A DNA stretch of 64,000 nucleotides, taken from positions 1-64,000 of the forward strand of contig JAVXUO010002281.1 in the NCBI GenBank assembly GCA_033065855.1. The letters run 5' to 3'. This DNA comes from Escallonia rubra (Eukaryota > Streptophyta > Magnoliopsida > Escalloniales > Escalloniaceae). Below are positions 32,868 through 46,860 of the stretch, piece by piece. Every line of letters begins with the position of its first letter. The first letter of the stretch is position 1. Made by a program: the position numbers and the translations under genes. The notes under the pieces are model-generated. The model saw nothing but the letters and a program-made list of their open reading frames with translations, searched no databases and had not been told where the DNA came from.

Positions 32868-35800
32868 TTAGGCAAATAATTCTGTAGACTTTCGAAGTAT
32901 CTGATGGAAGGCCTAAGTTTTCGACGAGAAGAGTAAAAGAAGAATTTTGATGGTTTAGCTGAACTAGAAGGGTGGTTAAGATATGTTGGTTGAGGTGAGC
33001 TAAGGCATATATATTGTGGCCTTAACATTCCTGCTATTGCTGCAGGGAATGGAAGATGGAGTCGGTTGACCTACATTTAGAAGAATGGTTTGATGTTGAT
33101 AAGGTTGCGGTGCCGGATCTTAAAAAAAAAAAGGGATCCTAATGAGAAGGTAAGCGGATGAATTAGGGTTGAAAGAACCGAATCGAGGTCCGATATAAAT
33201 TGAAATGAAAGGACCTAGTAGAAAAAGATGGTTAAGGTTGAGCACTTTTATTGTGTAAACCGTGAATGGAGAGATGAGGAGTCGAGGCTGAGAATGAGTT
33301 TAATGAGATTTTGGAAGAAAAAAAAATACTTCCAAGTAATGAGGAAAAGGGACTAATCGAAAAGTTAGTTCGAGTCCCAAATTAGCGATGTTACTAAACG
33401 ATAGAGAGATTGAAAGTTGAATGAGAGGACATGAACTAAGTATCGAATTAGATATTAAGGGAGACGATGGACACCAGTATACGGGTCACTCGGAAAAAAA
33501 AAATATGACATGTTGTTCGTGATTGCCCTCTTGATAGGCAATACCTGAAGACAGGCAACAATTGATTCTAAGAGAGAGTCATTGAAGCCTGGAATAGTTA
33601 AATGAGCGTTATGGCTTCTCTAAGGTTGATAGGGTGTACGAATAGGGGTGGAGTCCGCTTTTGAAATCGGACCTAAAGTTGTGATTGAGAAGGAGAAGGG
33701 TGATGGGGAATTAGTATCGTTTACATACTATTGTAGAAAAAATGTCGTTTAATGATGAAAAACTATTAGCTATTTGAGCATGAAGGTTAATATTATGGTG
33801 CACAATTTTAATCATCGTGCTACTCCTTTCTCGGAAAAGGAGGGAGAGAGAGAGAGGGGGTTCCCAATCGAGAAGGGCCCTCAATAGAAGTGATTATGGT
33901 GAATGTTGAGGATGTAGGTGGAAGGAATAAGCAGAGAGTTGTATTAGGTCAAGAAGACCTTAAGAAAGAGCTAGTGAGACTTCTACAAAAAGATTGTGGG
34001 CGTTCTAAAAGTACAACCGGTGGCTACAGCCCCAGTAAAAGGAAAAACATAAGGCAGATCTCGAGAATATCAAGATGCCCGCCCGGGTGAAATCTCACCA
34101 AAGGGAAATGGTCTAGTGTAGACAACTACGTGAATTTGAGAGATGAAGAAGATAGTTGAGGTAACAAGATGTGGGGGAATATTAGAAGATAATGTTCGCC
34201 AGCTATACATAAAAAGAGGGTGATAAGTGACTAGAAGTACGAGCGCAAACAAGTTGAGACAGTAAGAGTACCTATCGGGACTATATTATTGTAATAGGTT
34301 CAGGTAACATGTTGATGATATATATTTCTGCTTAATTGCAGAGTAAGTTGGAGACAGGTTTCTCGTACTAAGTGGAAAGATAGAAAGGTGAAAAAGCATA
34401 TTAGGGCAATTGGTGAGTTGGCCTATTATTATCCCTTATCAAGTGATGATAGAAAAGTTTTAAAGGCGGAACCAATTAAGAAGGATTTGAAAATAATCCT
34501 CAAAAGACGAGTCAAGAGGTTATGTTGGGGAATTTCTACGAAAGTAGTAGAGACAACGTGCGATGAGGCAGATAATAAAGAGGGCTAAAAAAATAAACAA
34601 GAAGAAAAAGGGAGCGAGGATGGAAAAGAGGTAGAATCCAGGATCGAAACTGGAGAAGTGGAAAGAAAGGTAAGAAGAGAGTAGATGAAGAACAGTCCGG
34701 ACAAAGTTCAGAACCAAGATGAGGAGAAAAAAAATTAGATGATGTGGATTGAGGCACGAGGGTGTGAACTATGTTAAGGCAAGTAAAGCATACCTGAAGT
34801 ATGAGAACAAGTCATTGAACTAATGTTTAAGATGAAGCAAAAGAGGCTGTTTCAAATGTCAACGGCCTGGGTATGTTGAACAGATGTGTTTTAGAGGAGG
34901 GTGATGGTCATTGAAGCACAAAAGGAAAGAGAGATTTATAAGACTATGTATCGATTATCAGACGCTGAATAAGGTGACAGTCAGGAATAATTACTCATTG
35001 CCTGACCTAGCTGATAAGTTGATCAATTGCTGGGTGTTAAGTGTTTTCTTTCTAAGACTGATCTTAGAACATGTCATCACTAGTTAAAGAATGAGGAAGG
35101 ATGAAGTTGTCAAGATTGTGTTCAGAAACATAGACGGGCATTATAAATTTTTGGTGGTGCCAGGTGGATTAATTAAGGCCCCTGTGGCAGTTATAAATTT
35201 GAGGAATCAAGTCTTTTGAGAGTACCTGATCATTATGTCGTCACCTTATTGGTGACCTTGTGAATGGCACTAAAGGCAAAGAGGAGCTTGCGCAATGGCA
35301 AGTTTGGAAAATTTTAGGAAAGCTAAGTTGTATGTCAACTTCGAGAAATGTGAATTTTGACTAGGAAATCTGGATGTATGGGGTTAATGTGGAAGCAGAT
35401 TAGGAGATTTGGGAAAAGTGGAAAAGGTGACAAATGGGGAATGACAAAGGTCGGCGTTTGAGATGAGTAGCTTCCTAAGGTCAATCGGAGGCTACTAGAA
35501 AGTCATTGAGAATTTCTCTAAGATGCCTTATCAGAGGAAATTAACTGCGACGATTGTTATGCCAAGTTAATAGAATGTGAACAACTCAAAATCAAATTTC
35601 GAGTAAGAAAAAAAAAAGATAAGAAGGAAGTAATAGGTTGCTTCACATGGAAATGCGAACAACATATCTAATTAAATCAAGAAAGTTTAAGGCCAAGATG
35701 AAGGGATGTTGAGACCTAATGGGGTTTGAAGTGAATAAAAAGGAAAATTTTGATGGTGATAAGGGTGATAATTTCGAATGTGAAGGTCGGATATATGTTC

Positions 35801-37092
35801 CGCCTAATGATGAATTGAGGAAAGGAATTGTGAAGGGTCCTCATAGTTTTAAGTGCCGAGTCACTCAGGGGAGATGAAAATGAACCCTAAGTTACGACCA
35901 AAAACTTTGGTGGCCTAGCAGGTAGTGGGATATATCAAAGTTCGTATCCCGATGTTTGACATGCTAACAGGTAAGAGTGGATCATAAGAAGATCGCCAGA
36001 TAGTGCAACCACTCCTTGTACCTGAGTCGAAATGGGAACACATTACGATGAATTTTGGTGTTAAGGCTACCACGAACAACTAAGAGATATACATCTATCT
36101 GGGTTGTAGTGGATAGGTTGACTAAGATGTCCCGATTTATTTTGTTCGGGAAGAATATTTTTCTGAACGACTTGCCCAAATTTATGTTAAGCGAGTGGTT
36201 AGTTGTTTTGGAGTTTAAGTAACTACTGTGTCCGACAGAGACGCAAGGTTTACCTTTAAAGTTTGGAAAAGTTTTCAAGAAGAAATGAAAACAAAGTTGA
36301 TCATGAGGACGAACTTTTTCCTCAGATAGGTGGCCAATTAAGAAGTATGATATGAATACTGGGAGAGTGTTGAGGGCCTGCATTAATTATTTTGGCAGAG
36401 CATGGGGTAAACAGTTACCCTTAGTCGAATTCTCCTATAAAAATGGTTATCGGTCGAGCAAAGAAAAATAGCTCTTTATGAAGTTTTGTATGGCCGAAGA
36501 TGTCACACACTTGTTTGTAGAATGGGGCTAGAGTCGAGACTGTACAAAGAAATAGAAAACAAGGTGATCGATACCCAAGAGAGAAATTTTATTGCGTAGA
36601 ATTAGTCGAAAAGTTATGCTGACAAGAGGCGTAGGATGTTGAAGTTTGAAATAGATGACATAGTACATTTTATAAGTGTCACCGTGGAAAGAATCATGCG
36701 ATTCGAGAAGTGGAGGAAGTTGAGTCCGAGATTCATCGGACCTTTTAAAATTCTGCCTAGGGTTGAGAAGATAGCATACAAACTCGATCTACGTTCAGGA
36801 TTGAGTTAATTGCATGATGTGCATCACGTGTCAATGTTGAGGAAGTACGATCCCAATTCTATGCATGGGATCTAGTTGGAACAAGTTGAAATTCGGGATA
36901 ATATCTCGAGGCACCGACGAAGATGGCCGATAAGAGGGAACATGTTTTACGTGAATGTTGGTGGTCAAAGTTGATTGGGGAAAAATCATGCGGTCAAGGA
37001 GGTTATCTCGAAACCCGAGGCATTAATGCGGTAATAATGTCCGCACCAAGTTGCAGAATGAGGTTTGTCCCTATTTCGAGGACGAAATTTAT
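32868..37092 (+). pseudogene. Decayed gag-pol of the gypsy element
   Basis: Recognisable pieces occur in the expected order. A gag zinc knuckle at 34848-34889 reads CFKCQRPGYVEQMC, where Tyr replaces the usual His. Reverse transcriptase at about 34942-35040 reads CIDYQTLNKVTVRNNYSLPD. Integrase core pieces lie at about 36228-36275 (VSDRDARFTFKVWKSF) and 36405-36460 (LPLVEFSYKNGYRSS). The junction peptide HHVSMLRKYDPN lies at about 36821-36860, followed by a poor chromodomain-like tail up to 37090. Frameshifts and stops, many explicable as C-to-T or G-to-A changes, break every domain. I did not find a clear protease. The order gag-RT-integrase is the gypsy order. Confidence 0.85.
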
Positions 37093-37105
37093 TTAAGGGG
37101 GGGAA
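37093..37105 (+). promoter_or_regulatory. Polypurine tract
   Basis: TTAAGGGGGGGAA directly precedes the 3' LTR and would prime plus-strand synthesis. Confidence 0.85.
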
Positions 37106-40100
37106 TGTGTGATACCCCGAAAATACCGAAAATTAATCTAACCGTGAGTTTAATTAATTAAGGGGTGCTATTTTTATTAAGTAGCAATATGTTGGTGATG
37201 ATTAAGTGTTAGGGAGCTAAATAGGGGGTTAGTGTGGTTTTGAGGGTTAAAATGTAATTTTGGAATTTATGGTGAACGGGATGCATATTTTTATTAAATA
37301 GTGTCATTTCAATGATAATGAGGTGCTATGGGGCTAAAGGAGGGATTATGGTGATTTTGGGGTCAAATTGTAATTTTCTAAAGTTGAGGGGTCAAAATGC
37401 AATTTTGAGAACTTGAGGACTATTTTGCAAATTCCAAAAATTAGGCCTTATGTATCATGTTTTCAGGGATTTTGGTGTAAGGAGATGCCACCTCATGTGG
37501 TGACTAATCTCATATTTTTATATGATTTTAATTGGTTTTATCCTAATTGGAAAGAAAAAAAAAACAAAACGAAAGGGGAAACCTTTCCCTTTCGGGGAAG
37601 AAATAAGCACAAGAAGAAAGAAGCAGAAAAGAAGAACAGGAAAAGAACAGAGAGAAACAGAGAACAGAAGGAGAAGGGTAGAACTTCGGGAGAGAAACAG
37701 GAGAAGTTAGGGGGATTTCTTCGAAGGTAATCCCTTGTTTTTCAAGTTGTAATTCCATTGCGTGAATCAGTGTAGGTGTCGGGTGCACTGTAAACGGAGG
37801 TGGAGCACTGAAGGCTTCGTGGGTGTGTGCAGGTGTGAGTTCATGTGTTTTAGGGTGTTCCACGTGGGGATTAGGGGGAATAAAAGCTTGGGCCTTAGAG
37901 TGTAATGTGAAAATCAGTGTGTTTTGGGGTCGTGAGTGTGTTTGTGTGCACTTCAGTGTGTGCCGTGTGTGTGTGTTTTGAGTTTGTGGGCTACGGGTGA
38001 GATGGTGTGTGTTAATTAAGTGTTAAAATGTGTGTTTAAGTGTGTGTAAAGTGTAATTAAGGTGATATAATGCATTCATAACAACTTGGAATGGATTGGA
38101 GATGAATTAGTTAGTGGCTATGAAGTGGATGTGGGATGAACACCACGGCTGAAGGAAGAAGAAAGTGTGTGTGGAAAAAAGGTGCAGTAGTGTGTGCCTT
38201 TGATTTGAATAGTGACTGTAATTGTCACTAAAGATAGAATTCTTTTAGGCAGTTTCCTCACGAATTTTTATAAATGATTCGGGACATAATTGGACAAAGT
38301 ACTAAACTGTAACCCCAGTTATTTTTGAGAGACCTACATCGTGGGAAAATGTCAGATTTTTCCGAGGTCGGGAAGGTGGGTTAACCGCTGCGGGAACTTT
38401 AAAACCTTTCAGTGAAAATTAAAATATTAAACGAGCACGGTTTCGTGTGAAACTTTTATGAGAAACCTAGGACGGTTTCGTGTGAAACTTTTATGAGAAA
38501 CCTAGGATGTTGGGAAGTTCCATTTCCCAGGATTTTGGGCCATTCCGAAGTCGTTAGTTATTTTTTGCCGACCGGGCTTTTAAGTCGGTCCGGATACCGG
38601 TTCGAGATTTTTGGGCGAAAATTTTGTAAAATACTTTTAGCTCAAAAATGAATTCAGGAGGATTAAAAATAGCGTTTTAAAGCACTTTTGAGATTTTTCT
38701 TATGCCGGGAACCCTCAGGGGGCATTTTTGGTAATTTGCCACCTAGAGAGGGGAATTTTGGTAATTTCCCGATAAAGTTTTTCAAAGGACTTTTTAGTTC
38801 GGAAAGAGTTGTAAAACACCTGAAAGGTTGTATTGAAGCTGATTTGGGGCGATGGGGTGATAGTGAACCCCCGGGGGCATTTCGATAATTTGCCGCCCAG
38901 AGGGGGTATTTTGGTAATTTTTCCTATAAAATTTTCCGAATGACTTTTAGTTCTAGAAGGGGTGTAAGACACCCAAAAGGTTGTTTTAAAGTTGGTTTGA
39001 GATGTTTGTTGGGGGCGATGGCTGCCAGAGGGTATTTTGGTAAATTGCCACGTTGGCGCTAAATTTTAGGGAACGTGCGTAATTAAGCGTACGGAGTTAT
39101 GGGAAGTGAGGAGTGGTGTTAATACGTTAAATAATGGAAGTGATTACTGTGGAGGCGTCGATAAAGCTGGATTAATGATCCAGTTATTGGACTGGATTAA
39201 CAAGCTATCATAAGACGCTATAGACGATTAAATAAGAAGGGGTAAAATAAGGAGTGTGTATATGTTGAATGATGACTAACGATCAGGGTATGATTTGACT
39301 AGGTGATGCAGCTCGTTGCGATCAAAGATTGCGAGTTACTTCGACTATAAGCCAATTATGTAAGGACAATGCGGTTCTGATATGTTAATTCATTGTTCGA
39401 TTAGCATGCCATGTTGACGACGTGTTGTTGAATTCTTGTCGCTATGATTGGACACCGGTAGTCATTGTGACCGGTATATGCATATTTGAATTGTGCTGTT
39501 GAGGACTTCGGGTAAAATAAATTCCCTTGGTCCGCCCTATTGATAGAATTTAATGAGGATGATATGTGTCCTAGTATGCTATGATTCGATTCGATTAGCA
39601 TACCTGAAGTCGATGATGATATTGTGTAGGGGTTGTTGTGTGGTGGTTGTGAGATGCTGGCAATTATTGATAGTCGATATCTCTTCTCTTTGAGAACACA
39701 ATTGAGGACTTGTGGGCAACTTCTCCCGAGTCCGCCCCATCGTTGATGATGATGCTGTAGAGATCGTTGCGTTGTTGTTGTGAAATGTCGGCACTTATTG
39801 ATAACCGACATTTCTCTTATGTAAGAACGTTGTTGAGGGCTTGCGGTAATCTTCTCCCAAGTCCGCCCTGTTGATGATGTCACGTTGAACTCTTGTTGTT
39901 ATGTCTGAACACCGGTTGATCTTTTGATCCGGTATTCCTTGTGGAGCTGTGTTGTTGAGGACATAAGGTGGAATAAACTTTCCCTTAGTCCGCCCCGTTG
40001 ATGAAGTCTTGTTGTTTGGCTGTAACGTGGTTAGGGAAAACACTCTAAATGAGTTCCCTGCTTGTTGACAGTGTCTCTTCTATTTACTTGAGACTGAGAT

Positions 40101-40964
40101 GAACATCCCGTAAAATGGGACATCAATATGAGGAGGATGGCCTATGAATTATAATCACTGGCCAAAGAGGATGAATGTTGCTCGAGCAGAGTCTGTCGTG
40201 TCTGGTCAAGTCATGTCCGTCGTGTCCATGTGCATTGCATTTGAATTTCTTTCGATATTGATGATTTTAATGATTTGTATTTCAATGATGTTTATCTTTA
40301 TGACCTTGGATTTCGGGTTCACTTGCATAGTCGGTCAGTCAGTCCAGTCCATGAGGAGGTGGTAGTAATGCTGTTCTGTTGGGCCTTAAAGCCGCTCAGT
40401 CTAACGAAAGAAAAATTATCGTTTGACAATTATGCTGATGTCAAAAATTTATTGGAACTCTTGATTCTTTTATATCGTTGAGATGATTATTATTCCTCCG
40501 AGTCTCTTGAATCATTTGTACACAATACTCCTCGTGTTGTCTTTACTGGGCGATTTGCGCTCATTCCTTATGTTGTATTGTGTAGGCCATAAGGTTGATC
40601 AAGGGGAACCTACTAGAAAGGAAAAAGACATAAGCTAGAAAAGTTGAGCAAGGGGATCTGTTGTGTGAGGTAAGACCAGCTAGGAATGATGGGATAAAGA
40701 TTGAGTTGCGAGATAGGTTGTTAAGAGTCCTACAGCTACAGTCGTATATTAGGTTGTAAACCTTCATGTTGTTTAAAGACTTGAAAGTCTTCCGCTGCAG
40801 TATGATGTATGTTTGTAAGAAATTTTTGTAAGGACGCAATTTGAAGCGTCTATTAATGATGTATGCGTATGAGGATGTAGTTGCTCTGTATTCATCATAG
40901 TGTTTTGAATGTGATTATGGTTGATAACTCAGCCCGGTGATGCACCTGGGTTGAGGGTGTCACA
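37106..40964 (+). repeat. 3' LTR of the gypsy element (3,859 bp)
   Basis: Same start and end as the 5' LTR. It is 34 bp longer, mainly because a 36-bp unit (ACGGTTTCGTGTGAAACTTT core) is tandemly duplicated at about 38437-38508 and single in the 5' LTR. Differences between the LTRs cluster near the edges and beyond 38.5 kb. The 0.8 kb from about 37420 is almost identical. Confidence 0.95.
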
Positions 40965-43907
40965 AGTATCTCATAAGATCTAATACAAGTGTGACTTGTT
41001 AGAATGATTATTGTGGTTGTTTCTGATCTCAAAGAACCAAAGAGTAATTTCTGGTACCCAATAATCATCCCATACTTAAATGGATATACGGTATACCCTT
41101 TCCTACTTGCCCAATGTAGACCCATTTAGCACTTTTCTTCCTCGTAGAATTCCTCTCTATGCCCAAGAGAAATTTCCTTTATCCGGTAGGTTCATGAAGA
41201 TTCTATTTCTACAATTACTACTCATAAAAGTTTTGATGATAAGATCTTCTAGATTGGGTAAAATTCTTCAACCAATTTTGGCTAATAGTGCTTTATTAAA
41301 CAGTCATGTACCACGAAACCCTAGGGCCCCAAAATCCAAGTTAGTGTGTACTGCCTTTCAATTGACCCGGTGAGTTGACCCGGTGTATCTTTTCATAAAA
41401 TTGATTGTGTGAATATCTATGCAAATCAACGTTCATCCTTTTACTAAATCGATCCCACTTTGATTAGAATCAATTACTTTAATAAAATGATAATAGTCCT
41501 TTAGCATCGGATTCCAAGAAACTCGAACTGTCTCGTAAGAGTCAAGTAAAGCTACATTGAATCTGATTACGATAGCCCATTAGATAGATAGGCAAACCGA
41601 GCCCCATTCTAGGATTTCGTATTGATCTACGGTGTGTTTTATGTGTTTTTCGTCTATTTGCTAAAGTATGTTACCTTTAATTTGTGACAGTTACCTTCTC
41701 GTAACGTAGTTTTGACAACTTTCCTAAAGGGTGAAAACCTATGGGCTTTCACTGACAAATGAGTCGCCATCTACTTTTTATAGTTCACAAGTTAAGAGTA
41801 GCAATGCCTTATCCTGGCCTGGCATGGCATCTTCTTAGATTGATTTGTACAATTCAGGGATAAAGTTGATCATTATGAGTGTTATGATGAATTTATTCAG
41901 GTGTAGCATGATAAAAATCGAGGGTAGCTTATGTATGGCTCGGCAACGACTCATTGCAACATTGATGAAAGAGGTTAAAAATGATTTGCAGGTTTTTCTT
42001 GGGTTTCTTCTATGTGTATTGAAGAAATTTGTAGAATTAGGAAGAACTTTTGGACAAAATACACTTTTAGGAGAAATTAGCAAAAACAACTAAGAAGAAA
42101 TTTGTGCCATAAATTGATAAATTATGGAGAAACTTTATACTCTTACATACACAAATACACCTACAACTTACGTACTGGATGTTGGTAGGCTTCCACATTA
42201 AGTGTAATTTATTTAAATGACATTATGACTAGCAGTAGCTTTTATGATTATGAAAAGAAAGAAAATTAGGACCTATTGGGTCCAAATGGTCAAGGATATT
42301 TTCTTCTTAGACGATGTATATAAGTTGCACATGTTTTCGTCCATTTTTTTAAAAGTACGTTAACAAATAGGTTGAAGTGTACTGGGTTTAATGACCCAAA
42401 CGGGTGCACCGTCGAGTTAAATAGTCAACGGATTGAGTCGCCACTGATTATTACTTAAGGAATTGTTCACGTAAATTGTCCTAAAATTTATAGGTCGTTC
42501 TTTGCTTGCAATGCTATGATCATCCTTGGAAAAACATGTTTCTTGAAAACATGAATTGAAGTTTGATTTGTTGCAATTTCTCTATGCTGCAAATATTTGA
42601 CATGTATTTGTATTGTTAACGACATGAAAATTGCCCCAACCCTCCAAATCATGGCTCTACGTTTTGAAGACCTTAGGACTTTTAAGTTTTTCTTGACATA
42701 AATTTTCAAGGTCAAAGTTTCTAATGAATAACTATAATAAATTACGTATCACATCTATCAACAAACATTTGTGTTTGCCATAATAATGAACATTATGATT
42801 CACCTCCATATTTGAATGCCTTATGATCTTTGACCAAGAACGATTTTAGTATTTTCTTTCAACCTTACATATGAAAGCTATCTAGAGGAGGAGGAGGAGG
42901 AGGAGGAGGAGGAGGAGGGGGGGGGGGGGGGTCATTTTGTATCATTATCAAAGTGTTCGATTCTCTCCGGTTTAGGGGAAGTAGAGTGCATGATTTTCAT
43001 TAGGATGCAAACCACAATTCCTGAAGAGGACAATATTACTAAATTCCTTAAGTTTAGGAGTAAATAATAGCTGAGGTATGTGTCGTTTGATAACATCACT
43101 TAGCTTGTGTCTGTTGACCAGGCGGAATGGTGATGGGATTAATTATTTGTGAAAGGACATAGTTGTCCTCCAACCTTTTTTCTCTGCTTTCTCTCATATC
43201 ACGACCATCTCACATATACTCAGATCAACTCAGACCATTGCACCACCACTACCACCCCACCGACCACAACCATTGCACTACCCAAACACCACAAACTAAA
43301 TCCACCAAAAATCTACAGAGATTGAATCCAAAGAGTAAAAAAATTCAAAGATCCACCTAAAGACGCACATACACATGGACAGCTGACCCCTCCATATCCT
43401 CCACCACCCAATAACCACCACAGAACAACAGCGACACCATTCCACCATCACCAGCCACCTTATCATTGCCCAAACCAGGCAAGAATTTCAACAAGGCTAG
43501 CATGTTCAAGTTAAAACCTTTGTGGGTGTAGTGGACCCCACGTCCTACGATGACGTCGTGGGGGTACTACTTGTGGTGACGCTGCCCTCTTAATGGCACC
43601 CCTTGTGACGTCCCAAGGCATGCGCGCTGGGGAGGGAATTGTGGTACACGGAACACTGGTGGGTCTTACCCTCACCTTTGGCGACTGCAACTGTGTATAC
43701 AAATTTTTGTGTATGTACAATAATGTGCATATCTGGGTGTGTGTGTGTCTGTGCGTTTGTGTGTGTAAAATGGTGGTGGTGGTGGTGATATCGGGGTGTT
43801 TGGTGATGTCGGGGTATTGTTAAACTTATGGTTGGTAGTGTTGGGATGATGTCGAGGTGGTGCCATAGTGGTGTTGAGGTGGTGTGGTGGTGGTGGTTTG
43901 GGTTAAA

Positions 43908-43969
<62 letters not shown>

Positions 43970-44323
43970 ACATATAAACTATATATTTATGGTCCAAATA
44001 CATATTAACGGTAGTATTGATATTTTTCACATTTTGTATATGGGTGTCCACTTTGTCAAAACAAAATCTTTGGTTGTAATTTACTTCAAAACTCAAGTAG
44101 CTTGGTGAAGTTTTCCCTTCTTGTAATAGGAGTGGAACACTTGGTAGTTATTTTTGAATGGAATGATAACTCATAAATAAGCTAGTTGAAAATTGCACTT
44201 TTATACTGCCCTCTCTCTTTCCTTCTCCGTTTGAAAAAAAAAAACATTAGATTCTTATAAATATAACATGATACAATCGACATATGAGACGAGGGAGGTA
44301 TAATATATGTTTTTTTTATAGAA
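40965..44323. other. Unassigned, with simple repeats
   Basis: Open frames here (for example 41080-41373 plus and 41835-42093) match no family I know. Simple repeats: (GGA)n then about 15 G at 42885-42931; GT- and GGT-rich at 43735-43790 and 43855-43900; (GA)28 at 43911-43967. A GAGGGAGGTA at 44292 resembles a Stowaway-type end, but its partner was not found. Confidence 0.4.
43911..43967. repeat. (GA)28 microsatellite
   Basis: 57 bases of uninterrupted GA after a GGT-rich stretch. Confidence 0.95.
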
Positions 44324-46164
44324 CTAGTAAGGATCACGTGCTTTGCACGTTATATAGTGATTTGAAACAAAAATATCATAAACGTCGATAAAAAAATACA
44401 ATTATTATAATTAAATGATAATAAGTAAATCAATTGTGAAAAGTTCATTGCGCAAAATATGGTTTTACTTTCAAATCCAATTATATATGTCAATTATCAC
44501 TAATATTTGTCACTATTTATCATACTTATTTTTTTTGTCACATCAAGTTATCTATAAAGAGAATCGTAGATATTCCATATTATATCTTATTATCTAAGGT
44601 ATACTGTCATTGTAACCAGTTTTAAATATCTTGTACAAATATCTAATTCTCACGAAACACTACAAGTTTGATATTGAAGTAATAAAAGTAAATAATGTAT
44701 TTTAGAGACAATTGATGTTAAGTGTATATACTGGATTTGTCCAATTTGTTGTAATATATTTCTATGTCATGTATATAAATTAATACTAAGTGATATTATT
44801 GAAAATTCAGAAGTTAAACAAAAAAGAATTGTCAATAGTAAAGTGTCTAACAGAAAAGAGTTATGATTAATATATATAAAGCAAAGTTTGTAAAAAATAA
44901 GGAGTTGAGAGTTTAACTGTTGTATCTTTAAAACCAAGAATCAAATGAACTCAAAAGATTTAGTGAGGCACATATAGAAACTCAATTTTAGGCAACAAAT
45001 CTAGTAACCGTAACTTATAAGGATCTTTCTAAAGTTTCATATCGTTCACTTGTAGAGTTTTGGCCCTTTTCCCTGCAAGTATCACCACTAAAATTCAAAA
45101 TATTATTATTTAGGACTTTCAATATTATTCATTTTCCATCCCGTTTCATTGTGTACAACGATGTCCGTTTCTTGTAGCGATAATTTCTAAGGGTCAAAAT
45201 AACAACTCCATTTTATTTTCTTTTGCTAGTCTATTATAATTTTTATGTATCTACAATTTGAAAATTAAATCCTTTTTCAATTTCTTTTAGCTTAAATTCT
45301 AAATTTCAAGTAAAATTTGTTTAAAACTACACTTAACTTAATGTTACCTTCTTTTTTCTACTTTCCTATTAAAAAATCTATAGTGTACTTTAAGTTTCCC
45401 TCGATAATGTATTCTAAAGCTCTCTTTTATATCTAGTTAGCATGGTCTTGTTCATCTTAGTAGTACAATATGGATACCATGTTAGTTGTGCATGTAATAT
45501 AGCATATATTTAGTATAAGATTTTTATTTTTAATGCAAATTTATATGATGATACCTCGAATACTCATTTAAAAAGTCAATATGTATGTGTGTGTCTTCGC
45601 GCGTGTGTTCTTTTGAAACTTTTACTACGAAATGAAAGTGAAACTTGATATGAGATGATGGTAATTAATGAAATAATTTCAATAATGTTCACAAATATAA
45701 GTTTTTAATTTTATATAAATAAACATTACCTTTATATCAAGAATAATTTGTAACCTGAATCATTGATTGAATAATAAGACGCGTATTATCAAAATAAAAA
45801 GAAAAAAAATATTACCTATGGCATAAGGTTTTGAGAGTTAAGAAAACTATAACAACCTAATATTTACCACACAAAAAAAAAATCATCATCAAAGTAGACC
45901 TAGCCGAAGTTGTAGATATTCTGGTTGGGTCATATGACGGTAAATTTAAATTGACAATCATATACAAAAGTTAGTATATGCAATTGCTAGTCCACTTTAA
46001 GATATATCCAAATAAAGAACGTGATAATACTTGGATTTAGGAATGATTAACTAAGGAGTATGAAAATTAAGGTGTTTAGTTTTATTGATTTTGATGTTAA
46101 TAAGTTTTAAGGTTAGGCTTTGATAGTGTTTTCTTTAAAGGTGAACAGAGAGTAAACATCATGT

Positions 46165-46860
46165 TTACACGATCTAGATCCACTCCCGCTTGTTGAATGC
46201 ATTTCTTAATTTTTTTCACTAAAAGATATAGTAGTGATTATGTAACCTCTTCAACAACTAAATACTAAAATTTGCCAAAAATGTTGTAATTTTGCCTCAC
46301 CCTTTTAAAAATAAAAGCCACTCAAAAATTTTTGAAAACTCAAAATTTAAAAAGGTATTTTGAAGAAAATTTACTATTTAACCTCTTGGAATCATTTTAT
46401 ACCGTTTAGGGTTTAGGTGGGGCTAGATCCACACCCATTTTGATTAAATTCATACAGTTTGTCACTTAAAGATGCATGACTGAACTCTTAACCTCTTTAG
46501 CAGCAAATTGTTTAAATAGAGCAAAAATATTTTAGTTTAGCCTCCCTTTTTTTAATGCCCTTAATTCCTTTAAAGCTTTTATTGTTGAAAAAGGTATTTC
46601 TATTGAAAAAATGTTCAGTCATTTGATTCCTTGATATTATTTTATATGTTGAAGCCAAATCCTTACTCTTTTTGGTCATATTCATAATCTTTTGTCACTA
46701 AAAGATGCATTAATGAATTTTTAACCTCTTTAGCAACAAAATATTTAAAGTTAGCTAACAGGTTGTAATTAAGTCTCGATTTCAATATTTAGAAACCTTT
46801 TAAACTTAAAAAGAGTATTTTAACAAATAAAATGCTTAGTCATTTAATTACTTGTGTATA
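46165..46860. repeat. Three diverged copies of a ~230-bp unit in the Helitron
   Basis: Each copy contains, in order, a GATC-CAC/CTC block, GTCACTAAAAGATGCATTA-like text, AACCTCTTTAGCAACAAA, a GTTGTAATT-TGCCTC-like segment, and AAAAGGTATTTT before the next. Copies begin near 46165, 46420 and 46640. Identity is low but the order is constant. Confidence 0.65.

Larger units (their letters stand above)
29028..40964 (+). mobile_element. Ty3-gypsy chromovirus-type LTR retrotransposon (11.9 kb)
   Basis: Two LTRs (29028-32852 and 37106-40964) flank a 4,253-bp interior with a tRNA-Met primer site and a polypurine tract. Size, LTR length, the CCCCG start and the FEDEI...GGGGGGAA end of pol fit the Tekay/Del group of chromoviruses, though this is by resemblance. 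Flanking pentamers AGAGT (29023-29027) and AGTAT (40965-40969) do not match well, so the TSD is decayed or absent. The longest open frame in the interior is about 66 codons, so it is non-autonomous now. Confidence 0.92.

Noticed and set aside
29023..40969. 5-bp TSD around the gypsy element
   Set aside because: The flanking pentamers AGAGT and AGTAT agree at only three of five positions, so no TSD is claimed.
41080..41373. 97-codon plus-strand frame with hydrophobic segments
   Set aside because: No recognised motif, no splice context, and a competing frame on the other strand.
43884..44108. Frame with a long Arg-Glu repeat
   Set aside because: It is the translation of the (GA)28 microsatellite.
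44202..44301. Stowaway-type MITE before the Helitron
   Set aside because: One end (GAGGGAGGTA) fits, but the opposite end does not pair convincingly.
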